NCBI GenBank assembly: GCA_963700895.1
Contig: CAVOZI010000019.1
Location: forward strand, 10,891 to 74,890
Length of the DNA stretch: 64,000 nucleotides
From: Anderseniella sp963700895
Lineage (GTDB): Bacteria > Pseudomonadota > Alphaproteobacteria > Rhizobiales > Aestuariivirgaceae
Direction of reading: 5' to 3'
Shown: positions 35,720-45,581 of the stretch, in pieces
Layout of the letters: each line of letters begins with the position of its first letter
How positions within the stretch are numbered: position 1 is the first letter of the stretch
Translations under genes and position numbers: made by a program
Notes under the pieces: model-generated
What the model saw: only the letters and a program-made list of their open reading frames with translations
The model's database searches: none
What the model was told of the DNA's origin: nothing

Positions 35720-36472
35720 ATGAGCAAGCGGATTGGACTGGTTACTGGTGCGGGCTCGGGCATTGGCCGGGTGTGCGCCGTGGCGCTGGCGAAGGACGGA
35801 TGGGATGTGGTGCTGACTGGCCGGCGCGCCAGCGCACTGCACGAGACGGTCACGGCGGCAGGCGAGGCGGGCGGCAACATGCTGGTCGAACCCTGCGACG
35901 TCACCGATCCAGTGGCCGTTGAGAAGCTCTTCGCCGAAATACGAAAGGTACATGGCCGGCTCGACATGGTGTTCAACAATGCCGGCAGCTTCGGCAAGCC
36001 GGATAGCATTGGCGACATGTCCTGGGACAACTGGCGCATGGTGGTGGGGGTGAACCTGGACGGTGCCTTTCTGGTGGCGAAGCATGCCTTCGCGATGATG
36101 CGGGATCAGAAGCCGCAGGGCGGGCGCATCATCAATAACGGCTCCATTTCGGCTCATGTGCCCCGACCGGGCTCAGCGGCCTATACTGCCTCCAAGCACG
36201 CCATCACCGGGCTCACCAAGTCGATCTCGCTCGACGGGCGGCGGTTCAACATCGCCTGCTCGCAGATCGATATCGGCAACGCGGCGTCCGCCATGACCGA
36301 CGCCATGCAAAAGGGCGTGCCGCAGGCAGACGGCTCGGTGAAGCCGGAGCCGGTGATGGACGTGTCCAACGTGGCCTCGGCTGTCACCTACATGGCCTCG
36401 CTGCCGCTCGACGCCAACGTACAGTTCATGACCATCATGGCCACCAACATGCCGTTCATCGGCCGCGGTTGA
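35720..36472 (+). CDS. Short-chain dehydrogenase/reductase
   Basis: A 250-residue classical SDR. The cofactor motif is TGAGSGIG (residues 9-16), the NNAG motif is present (VFNNAGSFG), and the catalytic set is Ser in NNGSISAH with YTASKHA. The C-terminal part has the less usual IDIGNAASAMTDAMQKGVP. It follows the MaoC pair and could oxidise the hydrated product, but that is inference. The start has AAGGGA about nine bases upstream. Confidence 0.9.
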   Translation: MSKRIGLVTGAGSGIGRVCAVALAKDGWDVVLTGRRASALHETVTAAGEAGGNMLVEPCDVTDPVAVEKLFAEIRKVHGRLDMVFNNAGSFGKPDSIGDMSWDNWRMVVGVNLDGAFLVAKHAFAMMRDQKPQGGRIINNGSISAHVPRPGSAAYTASKHAITGLTKSISLDGRRFNIACSQIDIGNAASAMTDAMQKGVPQADGSVKPEPVMDVSNVASAVTYMASLPLDANVQFMTIMATNMPFIGRG

Positions 36473-36575
36473 GGGGAAAGGCGCTACGCGCGCGACGTGC
36501 AGAAATGCACACTCAAGACGGCCGGCTTGTGATGATGATCATGCTCGCAGGTCAACACCTTGAGGGCGAAACCAA

Positions 36576-38162
36576 ATGGCTACCTACTCGGGCACCAACG
36601 GCAATGACGCCGTGCGCGGGAGTTTGTTTTCCAACAATACCTATCTGGACTTCGGCCTCGGTGCCGACAGCATTACCGGCGGCTATCTGTCCGACAAGAT
36701 ACAGGTCAGCTATTTCGATGCCAGCCGGGACACGTTCAACGGTAGGGCGGGCACCGACACGCTCGACCTGAGCATCATGCAACTGGCCACCCGGGGTTCG
36801 TCGCTGAACATCGTTCTCAGCGAAGGAGCCACTGCAGGATACATCAGCACCTCCTACTACGCCGGAAGCCTGGGCAGCATCAGGCTGTACACCACCATGC
36901 TCGCAGACCTGTTGAGCATCGAGAACATTACCGGCTCGCGCTATGCCGACACCATCACCGGCAACAGTCTGGCCAACGTGCTGAATGGCGGGCTCGGCAA
37001 TGACACCATCAACGCCGGTGGCGGCAACGACGTCGTCATCGGCGGAGACGGCGATGATGTGCTCAATGACGGTACCGGTAAGAACACGGTGCACGGCGGT
37101 CTGGGCAATGACCGGATTACCCACACGCTCGACCGTCCCGCCACGTCTGCTGACCGGGACTTCATTGATGGCGGCGGAGGGATCGACACGCTGCTCATCG
37201 ATTTTGGCGGTGGCGTCTATGAAAAGGTGGTCGTATCCCTGTCCACAGAGTTTGCCCCCAGCTTGCCGGGCTTTCCCGGATTCAACCCGCCCGAACCGTC
37301 CATCGACCAGGGCTTCATTGCCGCCAGTTTCCGGCTCAGCCCGTCGTTCATCCAGACAACCAATGAAGCGATCATAACCGGCATCGAGAACGTGACCGGA
37401 ACGGCCGGCAGTGACATCATCATCGGTGACCGGAAGGACAATGTGTTGCGTGGCGGCGGCGGTGACGATCTGTTGTCCGGTGAAACCGGCTACGACCAGC
37501 TGTTCGGCGACAGTGGCAACGACACGTTCGAGTTGTGGAACGATGGCGTTACCGACATCATCAACGGCGGCAGCGGCATCGATACAATCGACTACAGCCG
37601 CAGCACCAAGCAGGTCATCGTATCGCTCGATGCAGGCACGGCCAACATCCTCGGCGACAGCTTCAACTTCGTGCTCGAGGACCAGATCTCCAACGTCGAG
37701 AACATCATCGGGTCCCGGCACAACGACTATATCCGTGGCGACAGCGGCAACAACGAACTGTCCGGCGGCGATGGCAACGATGTCCTCATTGGCGATGCCG
37801 GGCGGGATATCCTGAATGGCGGACGCGGCGCGGACACGCTGACCGGCGGCGCCGACGCCGACGTCTTCCGGTTCTGGGATTTCTCCAGCGGTGCAGGGCC
37901 GGATACGATCAAGGACTTTCAGACCGGCCTGGACAAGATCGACCTGTCCGGCTTTTTCTCACGCCAGGACGAAAACCACTGGAGCAACGACATAGCTACG
38001 CAGGCGCAGTTCATCGGCAGCAGCCAGTTCAGCGGCAGCTACCAGGTCCGCGTGTTCGTGGACAATGGTGTCGGCAAGGTACAGTTTTCCACCGGTGGCG
38101 GGATCATCGACATAGAGATCGACGTGCACGGTCAGGTATCGACGAACGACTTTATCTACTGA
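36576..38162 (+). CDS. RTX (hemolysin-type calcium-binding repeat) protein
   Basis: A 528-residue acidic protein built around glycine- and aspartate-rich nonapeptides that bind calcium once outside the cell. Clear repeat blocks lie near residues 138-180, 286-315 and 388-430. A module reading I/V-E-N-x2-G-S/T ... D-x-I-x-G ... N-x-L-x-GG occurs three times, near 115-140, 270-294 and 373-397. The C-terminal part (VFRFWDFSSGAGPDTIKDF) is the serralysin-type end that leads into the type I secretion signal. There is no N-terminal signal, as expected for type I secretion. No HlyB/HlyD/TolC set is adjacent. Confidence 0.88.
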   Translation: MATYSGTNGNDAVRGSLFSNNTYLDFGLGADSITGGYLSDKIQVSYFDASRDTFNGRAGTDTLDLSIMQLATRGSSLNIVLSEGATAGYISTSYYAGSLGSIRLYTTMLADLLSIENITGSRYADTITGNSLANVLNGGLGNDTINAGGGNDVVIGGDGDDVLNDGTGKNTVHGGLGNDRITHTLDRPATSADRDFIDGGGGIDTLLIDFGGGVYEKVVVSLSTEFAPSLPGFPGFNPPEPSIDQGFIAASFRLSPSFIQTTNEAIITGIENVTGTAGSDIIIGDRKDNVLRGGGGDDLLSGETGYDQLFGDSGNDTFELWNDGVTDIINGGSGIDTIDYSRSTKQVIVSLDAGTANILGDSFNFVLEDQISNVENIIGSRHNDYIRGDSGNNELSGGDGNDVLIGDAGRDILNGGRGADTLTGGADADVFRFWDFSSGAGPDTIKDFQTGLDKIDLSGFFSRQDENHWSNDIATQAQFIGSSQFSGSYQVRVFVDNGVGKVQFSTGGGIIDIEIDVHGQVSTNDFIY

Positions 38163-38231
38163 CGCGATGGAGCGCGGAGACTTTCCGGGCCGCGGCATAA
38201 GGCAACGCGCGTACAACGGCGGCGGCAGACG

Positions 38232-38894
38232 TTACGCCTGCTTGCCGTAGCCCTTGAACTTGTCGATGACGCGGGTCATTTCCTTCTTGCCCAGCACGTG
38301 CGGCTTGCCGAGGCTCAGCACGTCGATGTACTGGCGCGCCAGCGTCTCGACCTCGGCGGCCAGTTCCAGCGCCTTGGGCAGCGAGCCCGCCCAGGCGATC
38401 TGGCCGTGGTTTGCCAGCAGGCAGGCCTTGTAGCCGCCCTTCATGGCCTTCACTGCGCTTTCCGCCAGTTCATCGGTGCCGAAGGTGGCGTACTTGGCCA
38501 GCGGTATCTTCGCCCCGCCGGCCACCGCCACCATGTAGTGGAACGCCGGGATTTCCATCCGCGCGCAGGCCAGCGCCGTTGCGGCCATCGAGTGGCAGTG
38601 CACGATGGCCTTCGCGTCCGGAAAGGCGTGGTAGATGGCGAGGTGGAAGGGCGCCTCGGAGGAAGGCTTCTTCTCGCCCTTGGCGTGCGTGCCGTCCATC
38701 GACAGTTTCACGATATCCGCGGGCGCATACTCGTCATAAGCGATGCCGGTGGGTGTGACGATGATGCCCGAGCCGTCCTCCAGCCTGACCGACACGTTGC
38801 CCGAGCGTTGCGGCGACAGGCCCCTGGCGCTCATCGCCTGCGCGGTCATCATCACCGCCTCGCGGGCGGCCATATCGGATTTTGTGTCAGCCAT
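38232..38894 (-). CDS. Class II aldolase, probable Ald2 of the DHAP shunt
   Basis: A 220-residue zinc aldolase of the FucA/adducin family. Zinc ligands are His99, His101 (VHCHSM) and His163 (ANHG); the catalytic acid Glu80 sits in KPSSEAPFHLA, which matches the FucA pattern SSEWRFH and not the MtnB dehydratase pattern. The phosphate loops SGN (31-33) and TPTG (47-50) are kept. As the last gene of mtnP-apt-mtnA-aldolase, with a start overlapping mtnA, it should split methylthioribulose 1-phosphate or 5-deoxyribulose 1-phosphate into DHAP and an aldehyde. A plain fuculose-phosphate aldolase is the alternative. Confidence 0.85.
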   Translation of the reverse strand: MADTKSDMAAREAVMMTAQAMSARGLSPQRSGNVSVRLEDGSGIIVTPTGIAYDEYAPADIVKLSMDGTHAKGEKKPSSEAPFHLAIYHAFPDAKAIVHCHSMAATALACARMEIPAFHYMVAVAGGAKIPLAKYATFGTDELAESAVKAMKGGYKACLLANHGQIAWAGSLPKALELAAEVETLARQYIDVLSLGKPHVLGKKEMTRVIDKFKGYGKQA

Positions 38895-39984
38895 CGGCTT
38901 TCTCCGGATAGAGCGAGAGGAGGCCGGCTTCGGATGCTTCCGCCACGCCGCGTTCGGTGATCAGCCCGGTGACGAGGCGGGCTGGCGTTACGTCGAAGGC
39001 CGGGTTGCCGGCACCGGAACCCGGCGCCGAGACTTGCACCTTCACGATGGAGCCATCGGCGGCGCGACCGGTGAGGTGGGTAACTTCCTCCTCGCTGCGC
39101 TCCTCGATGGGAATGTCGCGCACCCCGTCCGCCACCGTCCAGTCGATGGTGGAGTGGGGCAGGGCGACGTAGAACGGAACGTCATTGTCCCTGGCGGCGA
39201 GCGCCTTCAGGTAGGTGCCGATCTTGTTGCACACATCGCCGTTGCGGGCGGTCCGGTCGGTACCAACGATCACCATGTCCACCTGCCCATGCTGCATCAG
39301 GTGGCCACCAGCATTATCCACCACGATGGTGTGTGGCACGCCGTGGCTGCCCAGTTCCCAGGCGGTCAGCGCTGCGCCCTGGTTGCGCGGCCGCGTCTCG
39401 TCGGCCCAAACATGGACCGCAATCCCCTTGTCGTGGGCCATGTAGATTGGGGCAAGGGCGGTGCCCCAGTCCACCGTAGCGATCCAGCCGGCATTGCAGT
39501 GGGTGAGGATATTGACGGTCTCGCCAGGCTTCGTCGCGGCGATCTCCTCGATGATCTTCAGGCCGTTGCGGCCGATGGCCTCGTTGGTGGCCACGTCCTG
39601 GTCGCAGATTTCGGCGGCTCGGGCATAGGCGGCGGCAAGCCGGTCCTCGCGTGCAATATTGCGGACGGCTGCCAGCATCTCGTCGAGCGCCCACATCAGG
39701 TTGATGGCGGTGGGACGAGTCCGGCGCAGGCGCGCATTGGCGGCTTCCAGCGCCTCGTCCGATGCATCCTCACGCAGGGCCAGGCAGATGCCATAGGCTG
39801 CCGTGGCGCCGATCAGTGGGGCGCCGCGCACCTGCATCACCTCGATGGCGCGGGCGGCGTCTTCCAGCGTTTCCAGCGTCACGATCTCGAACTCGTGCGG
39901 CAGCCGCGTCTGGTCGATGATGTCGACGCGCCAGCCGTCCTCGTTCAGCCAGATGGAGCGGTAGTGTTTGCCTTGAACTTTCAC
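38887..39984 (-). CDS. mtnA: 5-methylthioribose-1-phosphate isomerase
   Basis: Isomerises methylthioribose 1-phosphate (and 5-deoxyribose 1-phosphate in shunt organisms) to the ribulose form. The 365-residue protein has RGAPLIGATAAYG (about 53-65), the catalytic Cys163 in LTHCNAGWIAT and Asp243 in VGTDRTARNGDVCNKIGT, all diagnostic of MtnA within the eIF2B-like family. It lies 29 bases downstream of apt and overlaps the aldolase start by eight bases. Confidence 0.95.
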   Translation of the reverse strand: MKVQGKHYRSIWLNEDGWRVDIIDQTRLPHEFEIVTLETLEDAARAIEVMQVRGAPLIGATAAYGICLALREDASDEALEAANARLRRTRPTAINLMWALDEMLAAVRNIAREDRLAAAYARAAEICDQDVATNEAIGRNGLKIIEEIAATKPGETVNILTHCNAGWIATVDWGTALAPIYMAHDKGIAVHVWADETRPRNQGAALTAWELGSHGVPHTIVVDNAGGHLMQHGQVDMVIVGTDRTARNGDVCNKIGTYLKALAARDNDVPFYVALPHSTIDWTVADGVRDIPIEERSEEEVTHLTGRAADGSIVKVQVSAPGSGAGNPAFDVTPARLVTGLITERGVAEASEAGLLSLYPEKADG

Positions 39985-40013
39985 CCGGTTTGCCGCCTTT
40001 CAAAGAAGCAAGC

Positions 40014-40559
40014 TCACTCGCCCTCGTAATCCACCAGACGGTGCACCTTCACGCCCTTGGCGCGAAGCTTTTCGATGCCGCCGAGGTCGGGCAAGTTGAT
40101 GACAAAGGCAGCTGAAACCACCACACCGCCGGAATCCTGGATCAGGCCGATGGCCGCTTCCGCCGTGCCGCCGGTGGCGATCAGGTCATCGACCAGCAGG
40201 ATCTTGTCGCCCTTCGAGATGGCGTCGGCGTGCACTTCGATGCGGTCCACCCCGTATTCAAGCTGATAGTCGCGGCCGATGGTCTTGCCGGGCAGCTTGC
40301 CCTTCTTGCGGATCGGCACAAAGCCGAGGCCAAGCTCGTGGGCAATGGCGCCGCCGAGGATGAAGCCGCGCGCCTCGATCCCGGCGACGTAATCAACGCC
40401 CGCCGACAGGAACGGCCACATCAGTTCGTCCACCGTAGCGCGGAACGCGTGCTTGTTGGCCAGCAGCGTGGTGATGTCGCGGAACTGGATGCCCGGTTTC
40501 GGATAGTCGGGAATGGTGCGGATATAGCGGCGGATGTCGAAACCGTTGCGAAGGTCCAT
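40014..40559 (-). CDS. apt: Adenine phosphoribosyltransferase
   Basis: Converts adenine and PRPP to AMP. The 181-residue protein has the APT start IRTIPDYPKPGIQFRDIT, the loop FVPIRKKGKLPG and the PRPP-binding motif ILLVDDLIATGGTAEAA. Its place between mtnP and mtnA makes sense: the phosphorylase releases adenine, which this enzyme recycles with PRPP made by prs. The start at 40559 is preferred over a longer frame that runs into mtnP. Confidence 0.96.
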   Translation of the reverse strand: MDLRNGFDIRRYIRTIPDYPKPGIQFRDITTLLANKHAFRATVDELMWPFLSAGVDYVAGIEARGFILGGAIAHELGLGFVPIRKKGKLPGKTIGRDYQLEYGVDRIEVHADAISKGDKILLVDDLIATGGTAEAAIGLIQDSGGVVVSAAFVINLPDLGGIEKLRAKGVKVHRLVDYEGE

Positions 40560-40594
40560 GCCGGTCAGCCCCTTGTTCTGAATTGAAGTCCTGA

Positions 40595-41467
<873 letters not shown>

Positions 41468-41506
41468 TCAGCGCTTCCTGTGTGAGGGGAGGTGTAACGG
41501 ACCGAC

Positions 41507-42073
41507 TCATTCGCCGGCTTCGATGACGAAGACAGACCATATCCAGCGGGCTTCAACATCGTCCGGCGCCGGGGCGTCGCCGCTGGCGTGGATGAGCCAG
41601 AGCGGACCGCGTCCGCCAATGGAAAGCGGCTTGCCATTGGCCTGCCAGGCGAGGATCCAGTCCCGGGAGACTATCTCTGCGGATGTGTAGGTAATGGCAT
41701 AGCCATCCAGCGCGGTAACGGTAACGGGCTTGTCCGCGGCACCAGCCTGCGCAAGCACGTCGCTCAGCGAAGGACCTGTCAATTCGACGGGACCCGGCCA
41801 ACCTGCTGCCTGCGCGGTGATGGTCTTTTGTGGCAGGGCCTGAAGGCTCTCCAGGGTAAATTCGTGGGCGCTATTGAAGGATTTCTCGCGGAACTTCAGA
41901 TAGGCATCGTGGAATGCATCAAAGGCAGGCCGGTTGGTCCGGGAGATGTTGCCGGCGACGGTAAGGATGGGCTGTCCGGCCGCCGCATCCTGAGCGGAAG
42001 CAGGGCCGGTGGCTGCAGTTGCCAGCGCTGCGAGCAGCGCTGCGGCAGCCAGTGAAAACGTGCGCCGGTTCAT
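41507..42073 (-). CDS. Exported single-domain SUOX/YedY-like protein without the Moco cysteine
   Basis: A 188-residue protein with a signal peptide (about residues 1-28, ending ASA). The mature part matches the oxidoreductase molybdopterin-binding fold seen in sulfite oxidase and YedY: LTVAGNI, FTLESLQALP, WPGPVELTGPSLSDVL, VTVTALDGYAITY and GGRGPLWLIH. No cysteine occurs anywhere in the protein, so the thiolate ligand that holds Mo in the family is missing. It may bind the cofactor another way or have lost redox activity. It lies between mtnP and the bc1 genes. Function unknown. Confidence 0.75.
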   Translation of the reverse strand: MNRRTFSLAAAALLAALATAATGPASAQDAAAGQPILTVAGNISRTNRPAFDAFHDAYLKFREKSFNSAHEFTLESLQALPQKTITAQAAGWPGPVELTGPSLSDVLAQAGAADKPVTVTALDGYAITYTSAEIVSRDWILAWQANGKPLSIGGRGPLWLIHASGDAPAPDDVEARWIWSVFVIEAGE

Positions 42074-42143
42074 GGGGTTCGCGCCTTCCGATTGGACTTC
42101 GGTTTCATGTACGGCCAAAGCATGCAGCAAATTCCCGGCAAAC

Positions 42144-42175
42144 AAAACGGGCACGGAGATTTCTCACCGTGCCCG
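42144..42175 (-). terminator. Intrinsic terminator of the bc1 operon
   Basis: CGGGCACGG and CCGTGCCCG form a 9-bp stem, extended by two pairs after one mismatch, followed on the minus strand by TTTTGTTT. It lies about 30 bases after the petC stop. Confidence 0.8.
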
Positions 42176-42204
42176 CCTGAGAATTCGTAACTCGCCTTCG
42201 CGGC

Positions 42205-43053
42205 TCAGTGCTTGACGCCGGAGAACAGCCGCTTCTTGGTGAGGTACAGCAGCACCGAGAGCAGCGCGAGGTACAGCAGCACCATGAAGCCCATGGACTT
42301 GCGCTGCTCCATCTTCGGCTCGCCCGCCCACGCCAGGAATGCGGCGACGTCGGTGGCCATCTGCTCGACCGTTGCCTTGGTGCCGTCGGCATACTCAACC
42401 GCATCCTCGCTCAGCGGCGGGGCCATGGAGATCCACGGACCGGCGGCGAAGTAGGGGTTGTAGTACTTGTCACCAGCCTGATCGGCCAGCTCGGCCGGCG
42501 GGTCCTGGTAGCCGGTCAGCAGGGCGTGGACATATTCCGGGCCGCCATTGCCGGTTACCAGCTTGATGAACGGCGACACGTACCACGGATAGTGAAAGCC
42601 CTCGCGCTTCTTGGTGATCAGCGAAAGGTCAACCGGATAGGCACCGCCATTGGCCGCACGGGCTGCCTGCTCGTTGGGGAACGGCGAGCGGAACTTGTCG
42701 GCAGGGGTTGCCGGGCGTTCGAACATTTCGCCGTCGTCGTTGGGGCCATCGGTGATCTCGTACTCGGCCGCAATGGCCTTCACCTGTTCGTCGGTCAACT
42801 CGGGACCGCCAGGCTCGCCCAGGTTGCGGTAGTACACCTGTTCCATGCCGTGGCAGGCCGAGCAGACCTGCTTGTACACCAGGAAGCCGCGCTGCAGCTG
42901 GGCCCGGTCGAACTTGCCGAATATGCCTTCGAAGGAAAAGTCGATGTCTTCGGCAACCTTGGCCTTGCCGGCAGCGAGGGCGCCGGTGGCGCTGCCGAGT
43001 GCCAGGCTCGCGCCCAGCACACCTGCAGCAAGGAGGGTCTTGATGGTCTTCAT
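42205..43053 (-). CDS. petC: Cytochrome c1 of the bc1 complex
   Basis: Haem c subunit of complex III that passes electrons from the Rieske protein to soluble cytochrome c. The 282-residue protein has a signal peptide (about 1-28), the haem site CSACHG (near residue 70), the axial Met region (PWISMAPPL) and a C-terminal membrane anchor (MVLLYLALLSVLLYL). The Leu/Arg-rich elements GFLVYKQVC and PDLS-like DLSLI are normal. It ends the petA-petB-petC operon and precedes a strong terminator. Confidence 0.96.
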   Translation of the reverse strand: MKTIKTLLAAGVLGASLALGSATGALAAGKAKVAEDIDFSFEGIFGKFDRAQLQRGFLVYKQVCSACHGMEQVYYRNLGEPGGPELTDEQVKAIAAEYEITDGPNDDGEMFERPATPADKFRSPFPNEQAARAANGGAYPVDLSLITKKREGFHYPWYVSPFIKLVTGNGGPEYVHALLTGYQDPPAELADQAGDKYYNPYFAAGPWISMAPPLSEDAVEYADGTKATVEQMATDVAAFLAWAGEPKMEQRKSMGFMVLLYLALLSVLLYLTKKRLFSGVKH

Positions 43054-43079
43054 TGGTCCGTTACTCCTGTTTGCTGCAG

Positions 43080-44336
43080 TCATTCAGCCGGCTGGGCTGC
43101 GGGTGCCTTGGCATTGCCGTTTGCCAGCACCGAGTCCGAAATGGATGACGGCAATGGCTTTGGCGTTTCCAGCAGTCCGACAAGCGGCAGCAGCACGAGG
43201 AAGTGGAGGAAGTAGTAGAAGGTCAGGATCTGGCCTGCGGTGATCCACCAGCCTTCCGCCGGATTGGCGCCGACGACGCCGAGGGCGAAGAACACCACCA
43301 GCAGGATCCAGAACAACTGTTTGTAGATCGGCCGGTAGGCGGCAGAGCGCACCTTCGACGTATCCAGCCACGGCAGCAGGAACCAGATGGCGATCGAGCC
43401 GAACATCGCGACCACGCCCATCAGCTTGTCCGGAATGGCGCGCAGGATGGCGTAGAACGGCAGGAAGTACCATTCAGGCACTATGTGCGCCGGCGTGGAC
43501 AGCGGGTTGGCCTTCTCGTAGTTGATCGAGTGGCCCAGATAGTCGGGCGCATAGAACACGAAGGCGGTGAAGAAGATGAAGAACACGCACAGGGCAAAGG
43601 CGTCCTTCACCGTCGCATAGGGGGTGAAGGGCAGGGTGTCCTGGCCCGACTTCACTTCCACGCCGGTCGGGTTGGTCTGACCGGTCACGTGCAGCGCCCA
43701 GACGTGCAGGATGACGATGCCAACCAGCACGAACGGCAGCAGGTAGTGCAGCGAGAAGAAGCGCTGCAGCGTGGCGTTGTCGACGGAGAAGCCGCCCCAC
43801 AGCCAGGTCACGATCGGATCGCCGAAGAACGGCACCGCCGAGAACAGGTTGGTAATCACCTTGGCGCCCCAGAAGCTCATTTGGCCCCACGGCAGCACGT
43901 AGCCCATGAAGGCGGTGCCCATCATGACCAGGAAGATCACGACGCCCAGCATCCAGAGGATTTCGCGTGGCGCCTTGTAGGAGCCGTAATACATGCCGCG
44001 GGCGATGTGGGCGTACACTGCTATGAAGAAGAACGATGCGCCGACGGCGTGCCATTTCTGCAAGATGTTGCCGTAGTTCACGTTGCGGCGGATGTGTTCG
44101 ACGGAGTCGAACGCCATGTTGACGTCAGGCGTGTAGTGCATGACCAGCACCACGCCGGTGATGATCTGCGACACGAGCATGATCATCAGGATGCCGCCGA
44201 ACGTGTACCAGTAGTTCAGGTTGCGCGGCACCGGATAGGAGACGAAGCTGTCATACATCAACCGCGGCAGCGGCAGGCGCGCGTCCAGCCACTTCATGAC
44301 GGGGTTGGTCGGGTTGTAGGTCGAATGTCCGCTCAT
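43080..44336 (-). CDS. petB: Cytochrome b of the bc1 complex
   Basis: The 418-residue membrane core of complex III with both quinone sites. It has eight predicted helices, haem-ligand histidine pairs (WHAVGASFF, AHIARGMYYGS, SLHYLLPF, HVWALHVTG), the Qo-site motif PEWYFLPFYAIL and GYVLPWGQMSFWGA. The length is that of single-chain bacterial cytochrome b with a C-terminal extension. The start at 44336 is preferred, 11 bases after petA. Confidence 0.97.
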   Translation of the reverse strand: MSGHSTYNPTNPVMKWLDARLPLPRLMYDSFVSYPVPRNLNYWYTFGGILMIMLVSQIITGVVLVMHYTPDVNMAFDSVEHIRRNVNYGNILQKWHAVGASFFFIAVYAHIARGMYYGSYKAPREILWMLGVVIFLVMMGTAFMGYVLPWGQMSFWGAKVITNLFSAVPFFGDPIVTWLWGGFSVDNATLQRFFSLHYLLPFVLVGIVILHVWALHVTGQTNPTGVEVKSGQDTLPFTPYATVKDAFALCVFFIFFTAFVFYAPDYLGHSINYEKANPLSTPAHIVPEWYFLPFYAILRAIPDKLMGVVAMFGSIAIWFLLPWLDTSKVRSAAYRPIYKQLFWILLVVFFALGVVGANPAEGWWITAGQILTFYYFLHFLVLLPLVGLLETPKPLPSSISDSVLANGNAKAPAAQPAE

Positions 44337-44347
44337 GATTGTTTCCC

Positions 44348-44908
44348 TCAGCCGATCTTGATCTGGGTGTCGCTGATGTAGCTGTACTGCGGAACGGGCA
44401 GGTTGGTGGGCGCGGGTCCCCGGCGGATACGGCCGGCCGTGTCGTAGTGCGAGCCGTGGCACGGGCAGAACCAGCCTTCATAGTCGCCTTCGTTGCCGAT
44501 CGGAACGCAGCCCAGGTGGGTGCATACGCCCATCTGCACGAGAAACTGCTCCTTGCCCTCGATGACGCGGTTCTCGTCGGTGGCGGGTGCATCCTCGGGC
44601 AGGTTGGCGTTGCGCGCCAGCGGGTCCGGCAGGTCGGTGACCGGGGTCGCCTTGGCTTCCTCGATCTCCTTCGCCGTGCGGTGCCGGATGATGACCGGGT
44701 TGCCGCGCCAGGTGACGGTGATCGACTGGCCTTCCTCGAGGGGCTCAAGATTGACCTCAATGGACGCCAGCGCCAGCACGTCGGCGGACGGGTTCATCTG
44801 GTCGATCAGCGGAATGGCCACGCTGGCCGCGCCAACGGCGCCGACGGCCCCGGTGGCGATGTACAGGAAATCACGGCGGTTGGCGTCGTGTGCGTCTGCA
44901 GTTGACAC
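44348..44908 (-). CDS. petA: Rieske iron-sulfur subunit of the bc1 complex
   Basis: A 186-residue Tat-exported protein. The N-terminal region contains the twin-arginine motif ANRRDFLYIATG and a membrane anchor. The [2Fe-2S] cluster is bound by CTHLGC and CPCHGS. It accepts electrons from ubiquinol and gives them to cytochrome c1. It is the first gene of the operon and is divergent from trmL, with about 220 bases between that probably hold both promoters. Confidence 0.97.
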   Translation of the reverse strand: MSTADAHDANRRDFLYIATGAVGAVGAASVAIPLIDQMNPSADVLALASIEVNLEPLEEGQSITVTWRGNPVIIRHRTAKEIEEAKATPVTDLPDPLARNANLPEDAPATDENRVIEGKEQFLVQMGVCTHLGCVPIGNEGDYEGWFCPCHGSHYDTAGRIRRGPAPTNLPVPQYSYISDTQIKIG

Positions 44909-45131
44909 TGGTCTGTCCCTCGCTCGGCTAGACTGTTATCCAATTGACCTGACAAGCCGCGGCGGTTCTGCTGCCATCATGCGGGTGATCTCAGGTTTGG
45001 CGGGTTTGTGGCACCGGCATGGCTGAAAGTCCAGTCAACAAGTGTCGCAGTCCCCACCGTTTTTCACGATTGTCACGGCGGGAAAACGGGCAATGCGCGA
45101 CGGCGGTTCCAGCCGCGTCAGGAGGCCACAG

Positions 45132-45581
45132 GTGATCGATATTGCACTGTATCAGCCGGACATCGCCCAGAACGCGGCAACCACCGTGCGGCTGGCCGCC
45201 TGCCTGGGTTTGCGGGTCCACATCATCGAACCGGCAGGATTCGTCTGGGAATCGCGGGATTTCAGGCGCGCCGGCATGGATTACGTGGACAAGGCGGATG
45301 TGGTCCGCCAGCCGGACTGGACGGCATTCCTGGCTTTGGTCAGCGGCCGCAGGCTGGTGCTTGCCACCACGTCCTCGGCCATCAGGTACACGGATTTCCA
45401 GTTCCGTGGCGATGACATCATTCTCATGGGGCGGGAATCATCCGGCGTACCGGACGCCGTCAAGCAGGCCGTGCCCGACCACGTCGGCATCCCGATGAGG
45501 CCTGGCACGCGCTCGCTCAATGTGGCGGTGGCGACCGCCATGATCACTGGTGAGGCATTGCGCCAGACAGCGTGGCGATAA
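45132..45581 (+). CDS. trmL: tRNA (cytidine(34)-2'-O)-methyltransferase
   Basis: SPOUT-fold enzyme that methylates the ribose of wobble nucleotide 34 in tRNA-Leu isoacceptors. The start is GTG at 45132: GGAGG lies at 45121-45125 and the protein then begins IDIALYQPDIAQN, the family's usual N-terminus, with 149 residues. Reading from 45042 adds 30 residues with no ribosome site. The knot motifs are ILMGRESSGVP and IPMRPGTRSLNVAVATAM. It stands alone between petA and the cupin-like gene. Confidence 0.9.
   Translation: MIDIALYQPDIAQNAATTVRLAACLGLRVHIIEPAGFVWESRDFRRAGMDYVDKADVVRQPDWTAFLALVSGRRLVLATTSSAIRYTDFQFRGDDIILMGRESSGVPDAVKQAVPDHVGIPMRPGTRSLNVAVATAMITGEALRQTAWR

Noticed and set aside
38232..38894. 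Calling the aldolase MtnB (methylthioribulose-1-phosphate dehydratase)
   Set aside because: MtnB has a different segment before the zinc site and lacks the FucA-type Glu in SSE-x2-FH, which is present here; mtnC and mtnD are also absent nearby.
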